From an uncultured Phycisphaera sp. (GTDB taxonomy: Bacteria; Planctomycetota; Phycisphaerae; Phycisphaerales; SM1A02): DNA of 5,351 nucleotides. Position numbers and translations under genes: made by a program. Under the pieces are notes generated by a model. It saw only the letters and a list, made by a program, of their open reading frames with translations, ran no database searches and had not been told where the DNA came from. Shown one piece after another: positions 1-4,720 of this stretch (the stretch's first letter is position 1; each line of letters opens with the position of its first letter). The stretch is taken from positions 1-5,351 of the forward strand of contig CALDQF010000341.1 of NCBI GenBank assembly GCA_937911845.1. Reading direction: 5' to 3'.

Positions 1-170
1 TGACAGGTGTCCGCGAGCCGCGAGAACGCGTCCCGGGATCGCTGGTTGCCGCCGTGTTGGCCATGCAGGGCGGGGCTGAGATTCTCAGGGTCCACGACGT
101 CTCAGCCCATGTGCAAACTGTCCACGCTTTCGTGGCGGCGAGGAATGCCGGATTCGAAATTGGGCAGTAG
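1..170 (+). CDS. folP: Dihydropteroate synthase, C-terminal 55 residues (5' end outside window)
   Basis: Reading from base 3 to the TAG at 168-170 gives 55 residues with no start codon needed, so the gene enters from the left edge. The fragment contains R-V-P-G-S-L-V-A-A-V, then Q-G-G-A-E-I-L-R-V-H-D-V, then a final helix. This is the conserved end of dihydropteroate synthase, where the Arg and His of the RVHDV segment line the phosphate/pterin site (family knowledge). The enzyme joins 6-hydroxymethyl-dihydropterin pyrophosphate to p-aminobenzoate in cytoplasmic folate synthesis. Only the last part of the TIM barrel is visible, so the catalytic Lys and the N-terminal pterin-binding segments cannot be checked. 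trxA starts 51 nt downstream on the same strand with no terminator between, so co-transcription is likely. The family call is strong. Confidence 0.9.
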   Translation, partial: TGVREPRERVPGSLVAAVLAMQGGAEILRVHDVSAHVQTVHAFVAARNAGFEIGQ

Positions 171-211
171 GATTCGACCCTCCCCAACGACCATTAGCCC
201 CCCCAAATTAC

Positions 212-215
212 GGAG
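212..215 (+). promoter_or_regulatory. Ribosome binding site of trxA
   Basis: GGAG lies 6 nt before the ATG at 222 and fixes that start. The 51-nt gap between the folP stop and trxA shows no convincing -35/-10 pair and no hairpin with a T-run, so trxA is probably read from a promoter upstream of the window. Confidence 0.75.
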
Positions 216-221
216 ACCACC

Positions 222-539
222 ATGTCCGAACTGCAGTCCATCGATGCTTCCAACTTTGACAGCTTGACCGCCAGCGGTGTGGTCCTGATTGACTTCTGGG
301 CCGAGTGGTGCGCCCCATGCAAAATGCTGATGCCCACCATCGAGCAAGTTGCCTCCGAGACCGCGGGCAAAGCAACGGTTGGAAAAATCAACATCGATGA
401 CAGTCAAGAGTTGGCCTTGAAGTTCCAAATTTCCTCCATCCCGACGTGTGTGCTCCTTCGCGATGGTGAAGAGGTTCAGCGCTGGACCGGTATTCGTCCG
501 GCCGATGAGTACGTCAACGCCATCATGGCCAGCGCCTGA
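222..539 (+). CDS. trxA: Thioredoxin (CAPC active site)
   Basis: This is a 105-residue single-domain thioredoxin of normal length (E. coli Trx1 is about 108). Visible landmarks are the buried Asp24, the active-site motif W29-C30-A31-P32-C33-K34, the cis-Pro loop S-I-P74-T, and the C-terminal D-G-E-x-V-x-R-W-x-G strand/turn. There is no signal peptide, so it should act in the cytoplasm as a dithiol reductant for ribonucleotide reductase, peroxiredoxins and other partners, recharged by thioredoxin reductase (family knowledge). Two things differ from the textbook protein: Ala replaces Gly inside the CxxC, and an extra Cys76 sits two residues after the cis-Pro. Both redox cysteines are intact. 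It lies 51 nt after folP and 2 nt before the peptidase gene, so it is probably the middle gene of an operon. The ATG is chosen because of the GGAG at 212-215 and the fit to family length. Confidence 0.95.
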   Translation: MSELQSIDASNFDSLTASGVVLIDFWAEWCAPCKMLMPTIEQVASETAGKATVGKINIDDSQELALKFQISSIPTCVLLRDGEEVQRWTGIRPADEYVNAIMASA

Positions 540-541
540 GC

Positions 542-2614
542 ATGCGAATCTGCATCCTTCTCATTGTTTGTTTGCTGACAGGAAGCCTCAAGGCGGCTGA
601 TCCTGTTCGTCTTGACGACTTGGGAAGATTGCGATCGGTCTCGCAACTCACCCTCGACCCCTCCGGAGGGCGAGCGGTTGCGGTGGTCGATGGCTTTTCG
701 GGCGTTGACCCGCAAGCCAAGAAGACCCGCGAACTCTGGCTGATCGATCTGGAAGACGGTCGTTTGCCGCGGGTGCTGACCCAAAGTGGTTCCTGCAGTC
801 AGCCCACTTTTTCCCCTGATGGGGCCTCGTTGTTCTTCTTGCGGGAAGGCAACATTTGGCAGCTTCCAATGTCGGGGGGAGAATCTCGGGTCCTGACTTC
901 GTCGGGCGATGTAGGACAGTTTTTGTGTGCCCCCGATGGTCAGTCGTTGGTTTTTGTCCAGCCACGTCCCCGGCCGTCGCTGTTGGATGAGGAGTCCGAT
1001 CCCAACGGTGACGTGGCCCAGCGCCGGGCCTGGTTGCGTGGGCAAGAAGCAAGCGGCCGCGTTCGACGGTTCACCGGTCCTGAATTCGTGGGGGAGGAAG
1101 AACTTGCCGATGCATCGGTCGACCGCCAGCTGGTCCGATTTGATCTCACCACGCAAACTTCTCTCGTCCTTACCCCGGAGAAAGGCGACTACGCCGAGCC
1201 TCGCTTCTTGCCCAGTCAAGAAGCGCTGGTGTGCTCGGGCCGCACCGATCCTGAATCAGATCCGGCCATCCGCCGAGATCGTGGGCTGTGGAAGGTTCCC
1301 TTGGATGGCAGCGGTCCGGCACTGTTGTTGCAACGAGCGGGCACCATTTTGTCTTCGCCTCGTCCTTCGGGAGACGGCAATTTGCTTGCCTTCACCGAAC
1401 TTGACCTTTCCAACGAGTCGTACACCCCAGTCCGTTTGGGCGTTGTGGGATTGGGCAGCATTCAAGATCCGCCTTTGTGGTTGACCGGTCCGGAAGGGCA
1501 CGATGTTCGCCCATCGGGAATCAAGTGGCTGACCGGGCGCGGGACCCTTTGGTACACCGCCGCCGAACGTGGAGGATTCCCCCTGTGTTCGATGGGGCTG
1601 GGACTCTTGGAACCAGACCGAGTGGTGTCTGAGCGTGAGGGCATGCCCGTTGGTGTGCACGCGTTTGATGTGCTGGCCACCGAAGGTGGTTCGGTCCTCA
1701 TTTGGTCCGAGACCGCATGGAACGACCCCTGTCGTATCCATGTCCGTGATGCTTCGGGTGTGCGTGAGGTCTGGCGACCCAACGCCTTCTTGGAAGATCG
1801 GGCCGTGGCCAAACCAGAGCGGCTGACCATGACCCGGCCCGATGAGTTGGTCGTTGAGGGTTGGCTTCTCGATCCTCCCGGTCGCGATCCGTTGTCCACC
1901 GATGGGGTGCCCATGGTGGTGGAAATCCATGGTGGGCCTTCGGCCATGTGGGGGCCAGGGGAACGCACCATGTGGCATGAGTTTCAGTGGCTGGCCGGAC
2001 TTGGTTACGCCGTGACCTACGCGAACCCGCGTGGATCTGGCGGCTATGGCACCGCATTCCAAGCCGCGAACCAGCAAAACTGGGGTCCAGGCCCAAGCGG
2101 TGATGTGCTGGCGATTTGCGATGCGGCTCTCGAAAAATCGTGGATTGACCAAGATCGGCTCTTTCTGACGGGTGGTTCGTACGGCGGCTACCTCACCGCG
2201 TGGACGGTGACTCAGGACCACCGGTTCAAAGCCGCTGTCGCTCAACGCGGGGTCTATGACCTGCCTGTCTTCTATGCGGAAGGTCGGGCTTGGCGACTGG
2301 TGGAAACCGCCTACGGTGATCCGAACGATCCTGAGATTGCTGAAGTGTTGCGCCGAGACAGCCCAGTGGCCCAGGCCGATGCCATCAAAACTCCTTTGTT
2401 GATCCTGCACGGGGACCGGGACCGTCGCACCGGATTTGTGCAGTCGGAGATGCTCTATCGGGCCCTTGAACGCCGCGGGGCGGCCGTCGAGTTGGTGCGG
2501 TGGACCGAAGCGAACCACAATCTCTCGCGGACCGGCCCCATGGTGGATCGAATGGATCGATTGATACGGATCGCCGACTATTTCGACCGCTATGACGTCC
2601 CCAAGCGGGATTGA
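542..2614 (+). CDS. Exported S9-family (prolyl oligopeptidase-like) serine peptidase
   Basis: The protein has 690 residues, a usual length for S9B/S9C enzymes. Residues 1-19 form a Sec signal peptide (MR, then I-C-I-L-L-I-V-C-L-L, cleavage likely after L-K-A), so it acts outside the cytoplasm. Residues about 25-430 look like a beta-propeller, with PD40-type strands such as F90-S-P-D-G and A130-P-D-G. The C-terminal alpha/beta-hydrolase domain has H463-G-G-P (oxyanion region), N495-P-R-G-S-G-G-Y-G, the nucleophile elbow G-G-S546-Y-G-G-Y, Asp627 in H-G-D-R-D, and His659 in N-H-N-L-S-R. The catalytic triad is therefore complete. Family members cleave short peptides (dipeptidyl or acylaminoacyl peptidase activity) that enter through the propeller. 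The exact specificity and the S9B versus S9C assignment cannot be settled by eye. It starts 2 nt after the trxA stop with no clear Shine-Dalgarno sequence, which suggests translational coupling. A lipoprotein signal is unlikely because no Cys follows a G/A/S. Confidence 0.93.
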   Translation: MRICILLIVCLLTGSLKAADPVRLDDLGRLRSVSQLTLDPSGGRAVAVVDGFSGVDPQAKKTRELWLIDLEDGRLPRVLTQSGSCSQPTFSPDGASLFFLREGNIWQLPMSGGESRVLTSSGDVGQFLCAPDGQSLVFVQPRPRPSLLDEESDPNGDVAQRRAWLRGQEASGRVRRFTGPEFVGEEELADASVDRQLVRFDLTTQTSLVLTPEKGDYAEPRFLPSQEALVCSGRTDPESDPAIRRDRGLWKVPLDGSGPALLLQRAGTILSSPRPSGDGNLLAFTELDLSNESYTPVRLGVVGLGSIQDPPLWLTGPEGHDVRPSGIKWLTGRGTLWYTAAERGGFPLCSMGLGLLEPDRVVSEREGMPVGVHAFDVLATEGGSVLIWSETAWNDPCRIHVRDASGVREVWRPNAFLEDRAVAKPERLTMTRPDELVVEGWLLDPPGRDPLSTDGVPMVVEIHGGPSAMWGPGERTMWHEFQWLAGLGYAVTYANPRGSGGYGTAFQAANQQNWGPGPSGDVLAICDAALEKSWIDQDRLFLTGGSYGGYLTAWTVTQDHRFKAAVAQRGVYDLPVFYAEGRAWRLVETAYGDPNDPEIAEVLRRDSPVAQADAIKTPLLILHGDRDRRTGFVQSEMLYRALERRGAAVELVRWTEANHNLSRTGPMVDRMDRLIRIADYFDRYDVPKRD

Positions 2615-2644
2615 TCGACTTATCCATATCTTTCAATTTGCGGT

Positions 2645-2664
2645 GCGGCGAAACCGCCGCGGTT
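2645..2664 (+). repeat. GC-rich overlapping inverted repeats after the peptidase gene
   Basis: Two mutually exclusive short hairpins can form here. One pairs GCGGCG (2645-2650) with CGCCGC (2655-2660) around a 4-nt loop. The other pairs AACCG (2652-2656) with CGGTT (2660-2664) around a 3-nt loop. No T-run follows, so this is not a standard intrinsic terminator. It could slow transcription or protect the 3' end of the upstream mRNA, or be chance in GC-rich DNA. Confidence 0.35.
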
Positions 2665-2681
2665 GTCGTGCGTAAAGGCTG

Positions 2682-2705
2682 CATGGTGCAAAGTGACGCA
2701 CCATG
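2682..2705 (+). promoter_or_regulatory. Perfect 8-bp inverted repeat upstream of the HTH regulator (candidate operator or RNA hairpin)
   Basis: CATGGTGC (2682-2689) is repeated in inverted orientation as GCACCATG (2698-2705), with an 8-nt spacer between. It sits 12 nt before the preferred start of the HTH gene, and its last base is the first G of that gene's Shine-Dalgarno sequence. As DNA it has the size and symmetry of an operator for a dimeric XRE-type protein, which would allow autoregulation. As RNA it would form a hairpin pressed against the ribosome binding site. Both roles are inferred. The repeat itself is seen directly. Confidence 0.5.
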
Positions 2706-2708
2706 GAG
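2705..2708 (+). promoter_or_regulatory. Ribosome binding site deciding the start of the HTH regulator
   Basis: GGAG lies 9 nt before the ATG at 2718. The alternative in-frame ATG at 2703 has no purine-rich sequence at a suitable distance, so the later start is preferred. Confidence 0.6.
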
Positions 2709-2717
2709 ATTCCACGC

Positions 2718-3983
2718 ATGAATCACGCCGAAGACCACCACGATTCCGCCAACGACCGCCGCCATCGATTGGGCCAACTTTTGGATTTGGCCCAGAACTA
2801 CCGAGGGTGGACCCGAAAGCAGCTTTCAGCCGAATTGGGGCGTGACCCCACCAAGTTGGTGCCGGGTTCAGGCGTGCCCAAACTCGATGTCATCATCGCT
2901 TTGGCCAAGACTCTGGATTGGACACTGGATGATGTTGTCGCCCACCTGTGGTTGGACGAAGCGACAATCAGTGAACCCAATTTCGAGGGTGATTTTGAAG
3001 CGTTGGACGCGGCCGCCCAAGCCGCCCACCGTGCCGGTCGATTCCACGACATGATCGCTTTGGCTGAACAGGCCTACGAGGCGGCCAGCAACGACGAAGA
3101 GCGTGCTCGTGCGTGCAACCGCCGCTGCGGTGGTTGGGATGGCATGGGGCGAGCCACGGACGCTCTGGAGGCCATTCAAGATGGTCTTCGACTTTCGGCG
3201 GTTTCGCCGGAACGCCGACGCATGATGCAGTCCAATTTGGCCAACGCGTACTACAGCTTGTGGCGGGTGTTGGAAGCCCGTTCCATCGCGGCTGATCTCC
3301 TCGAGTGGTACGAGGCAAGGCCACCACAGACCATCCGTGATCGGAAGACCGAAGCGTTCGCGTACTACGTCCGCGGTCACGCTTCCCGACGATCGCTGAC
3401 TGCTGAACCCGATCTTGCCCCGGTGCATGCGGTGCGTGCGAAGCGAGATTTGTCTGCGGCCATTGGGCGGTATGAACAACTGGCTTTGGAAATGGGCGAT
3501 GTCTCGTATTCGGGGATCGCTGCGACGTGTCGTGGAGGCCTTCTGGAGGTCGAGGCGTTGTGCGGAGATCTCGATCCGAAGCGGGCTTTGGAACGGTTCC
3601 AAGAAGGCTTGGCCGACTTGGACGACACTCCCGGCGACCGCTTGGAGTCGGTGGGTTGGTGGTGCGTCTTCGGCTGCAATGTTGCCTTACGCACCATTGA
3701 AGACGAGTCTTTCCTGCAGCGGTCCATGGCCATTTTCAGCATGAAGGGCGAAGAGATTGCCGACCGGCTTGATTCGTGGCCCCTGCGCGAGCGGTTGTTC
3801 ACTGCGGAGCACAGCCATCGGGTCCGCGGTCGTCAGGGGGATGCGTTCTCGCCGCCAATGCTGATTGATGACTTGGACATTCGTACCATCACTGGAACCA
3901 TGGCACGCTTCCCAAATTTCCGAGCGACTGGTTGGTCCATTCTTCAAGAGGCTGATGTTGTGGCCAAGGATGGTGGCCGTTGA
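2718..3983 (+). CDS. XRE-type HTH regulator with TPR-like helical C-terminal region
   Basis: The protein has 421 residues from the ATG at 2718 (426 from an upstream ATG at 2703) and no signal peptide or membrane segment. Residues about 17-77 resemble a lambda-repressor/XRE DNA-binding domain: R-L-G-Q-L-L-D-L-A, then W-T-R-K-Q-L-S-A-E-L-G as the helix-turn-helix start, a P-K-L-D-V-I-I-A-L-A-K-T-L-D-W-T-L-D-D-V-V tail typed here residue by residue. The recognition region carries P-G-S-G in place of the common E-x-G. Residues about 90-200 are Ala-rich helices with TPR-like spacing (for example A-H-R-A-G-R-F and N-L-A-N-A-Y-Y-S-L). Further helices run to about 310, and the last 80 residues are unrecognised. 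HTH plus TPR is the layout of peptide-sensing and partner-sensing regulators. No ligand is known here. Its TGA overlaps the ATG of the exported repeat protein, so the two are probably one transcriptional unit. The protein family beyond HTH was not identified. Confidence 0.8.
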   Translation: MNHAEDHHDSANDRRHRLGQLLDLAQNYRGWTRKQLSAELGRDPTKLVPGSGVPKLDVIIALAKTLDWTLDDVVAHLWLDEATISEPNFEGDFEALDAAAQAAHRAGRFHDMIALAEQAYEAASNDEERARACNRRCGGWDGMGRATDALEAIQDGLRLSAVSPERRRMMQSNLANAYYSLWRVLEARSIAADLLEWYEARPPQTIRDRKTEAFAYYVRGHASRRSLTAEPDLAPVHAVRAKRDLSAAIGRYEQLALEMGDVSYSGIAATCRGGLLEVEALCGDLDPKRALERFQEGLADLDDTPGDRLESVGWWCVFGCNVALRTIEDESFLQRSMAIFSMKGEEIADRLDSWPLRERLFTAEHSHRVRGRQGDAFSPPMLIDDLDIRTITGTMARFPNFRATGWSILQEADVVAKDGGR

Positions 3984-4474
3984 TGACTGGACGCATGTGT
4001 TTGGTATTGGGGATGGGACTTGGCGGGGTCCAGTCCGCGTTGGCCGAGGGCAAACGCCCTCCGCCAAACCCTGATTATTCCCACACGAATCAAGATCACT
4101 TCGGAAATCCTGGTGGTGGGGTACCTAGAGATCCCAAAGGCCCCAACTACCAGCACACCAATCAAGACGGCATGATGCCTCCGGAAGGTCCACCTGAAGG
4201 CCCACCAGACGGGGAGGAATCCCGTTTGGGTGATCCCTTTGAATTCCCATTTGACGTTCCCAACTCAACCCTTGGCCCGACATCGGTGCTGCTGGTTGCA
4301 GAACGGCTTGGGGGCACGCCTTCGTCTTGGGCCGCCAATACCCCACGCCCTGAGGCCGGATCGTCACCCGGCCTGGGAGTGTTTGGTCAGAGCACGGTTC
4401 CCGGTCCCGCCGGGCTGTTGCTGTTTCTGGTCGCGGGTCGTGGTACGGGGCGGCGTTCGCGACAAAGCCTCTGA
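3983..4474 (+). CDS. Small exported repeat protein with PEP-CTERM-like tail
   Basis: This 163-residue protein is not from a family I recognise. Residues 1-21 look like a Sec signal peptide (Arg4, hydrophobic M5-V16, cleavage after A-L-A21). The mature part opens with two copies of P-[DN]-Y-x-H-T-N-Q-D (residues 30-38 and 54-62, period 24), then a P-P-E-G / P-P-E-G / P-P-D-G run (66-77), then acidic, Pro/Gly-rich, apparently disordered sequence. Residues 139-160 begin V-P-G-P-A-G, continue as a short hydrophobic stretch L-L-L-F-L-V-A-G, and end R-R-S-R, matching the form of a PEP-CTERM sorting signal read by exosortase. The hydrophobic part is short and interrupted by Arg153. The start at 3983 overlaps the upstream stop (TGATG), with AAGGA at 3966-3970 or GGTGG at 3972-3976 as ribosome binding sites. 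It is likely co-translated with the regulator. Its role is unknown: it could be a surface protein or a signalling precursor. Confidence 0.75.
   Translation: MTGRMCLVLGMGLGGVQSALAEGKRPPPNPDYSHTNQDHFGNPGGGVPRDPKGPNYQHTNQDGMMPPEGPPEGPPDGEESRLGDPFEFPFDVPNSTLGPTSVLLVAERLGGTPSSWAANTPRPEAGSSPGLGVFGQSTVPGPAGLLLFLVAGRGTGRRSRQSL
4070..4168 (+). repeat. Two-copy 72-nt-period coding repeat (YxHTNQD motif)
   Basis: Bases 4070-4096 and 4142-4168 encode P-D-Y-S-H-T-N-Q-D and P-N-Y-Q-H-T-N-Q-D. The seven identical residues out of nine are kept, while several wobble bases differ and the linker between the copies has diverged. That pattern suggests selection on the peptide sequence and not a recent duplication. 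Confidence 0.8.
4178..4213 (+). repeat. Three 12-nt tandem units encoding PPEG, PPEG, PPDG
   Basis: Three consecutive 12-base units encode P-P-[ED]-G within the exported protein, directly after the second YxHTNQD copy. The units differ at synonymous positions. A rigid, acidic, proline-rich spacer is the likely product. Confidence 0.75.
4397..4462 (+). other. PEP-CTERM-like C-terminal sorting signal (coding)
   Basis: Residues 139-160 of the exported protein read V-P-G-P, a short hydrophobic stretch, then R-R-S-R, with three residues after it. In the known family the VPxP box is recognised by exosortase, the hydrophobic part spans the membrane, and the Arg cluster stays inside. Here the hydrophobic core is about 10 residues and an Arg interrupts what follows, so the match is by pattern only. 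Confidence 0.55.
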
Positions 4475-4496
4475 AATCAGACCACCGTTCATTGGT

Positions 4497-4525
4497 TTGG
4501 CGAAGCCTGCGCTTGCGGGTATGAT
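4497..4525 (+). promoter_or_regulatory. Sigma70-type promoter of the tRNA-Ala gene
   Basis: TTGGCG (4497-4502, 4 of 6 to TTGACA) and TATGAT (4520-4525, 5 of 6 to TATAAT) are separated by exactly 17 bp. Transcription would begin near 4531-4533, about 25 nt before the mature tRNA 5' end. The bases after the -10 are C/G-rich, as is common for stringently controlled stable-RNA promoters. The call is by pattern only. Confidence 0.6.
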
Positions 4526-4546
4526 TGTCTTCCCGCAGTTCAGGCT
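4504..4546 (+). repeat. Interrupted dyad symmetry around the tRNA promoter -10
   Basis: AGCCTG (4504-4509) pairs with CAGGCT (4541-4546), and TGCGGG (4514-4519) pairs with CCCGCA (4532-4537). The inner spaces are 4 and 3 nt, and the 12-nt loop (4520-4531) begins with the TATGAT box. It may be an operator, a weak hairpin ending the upstream operon (no T-run follows), or chance. Confidence 0.5.
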
Positions 4547-4557
4547 GCAACCCTTTT

Positions 4558-4630
<73 letters not shown>

Positions 4631-4633
4631 CTT

Positions 4634-4670
4634 AAAAAGCACGCTGCCCAATGAGGCGGCGTGCTTTTTT
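4634..4670 (+). terminator. Bidirectional intrinsic terminator
   Basis: Bases 4634-4648 pair with 4655-4669 (15 bp, one T-G wobble, loop CAATGA). The core GCACGC/GCGTGC is flanked by an A-run on the left and six T on the right. It therefore ends in a U-run when read from either strand. It stops the tRNA transcript, starting 4 nt after the tRNA, and probably also the convergent minus-strand gene, whose stop lies 34 nt beyond it. Confidence 0.92.
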
Positions 4671-4697
4671 GTGCATTCACTTTTGTGTTGCTGCTTT

Positions 4698-4720
4698 CAG
4701 CGTTCAACCTTCGAACGCTG
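4698..4720 (-). repeat. Perfect 8-bp hairpin spanning the stop codon of the minus-strand gene
   Basis: CAGCGTTC (4698-4705) and GAACGCTG (4713-4720) form a perfect 8-bp stem with a 7-nt loop. The TGA of the thioredoxin-like gene (4704-4706, minus strand) lies at the stem-loop border. No T-run follows on either strand, so it is not a typical terminator. A role in protecting the mRNA 3' end is possible. Confidence 0.55.

Noticed and set aside
542..600. Lipoprotein signal in the S9 peptidase (Cys4 and Cys10 near the N-terminus)
   Set aside because: Neither Cys is preceded by the required small residue (G/A/S), and a good signal peptidase I site (L-K-A) follows the hydrophobic stretch.
476..1219. 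247-codon open frame on the minus strand across the trxA/peptidase junction
   Set aside because: Antisense shadow of two well-supported genes, with no motif or ribosome binding site.
1256..2518. 420-codon open frame on the minus strand inside the peptidase gene
   Set aside because: It lies wholly opposite a gene with an intact signal peptide and catalytic triad. Its translation is rich in Arg, Pro and His with no recognisable domain, as expected from antisense reading of GC-rich coding DNA.
2703..2717. ATG at 2703 as the start of the HTH regulator
   Set aside because: It has no Shine-Dalgarno sequence and lies inside the right arm of the inverted repeat. The ATG at 2718 has GGAG 9 nt upstream.
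3980..3982. TTG at 3980 as the start of the exported protein
   Set aside because: The next codon is ATG, which overlaps the upstream stop in the common TGATG coupling arrangement. One extra residue would add nothing.
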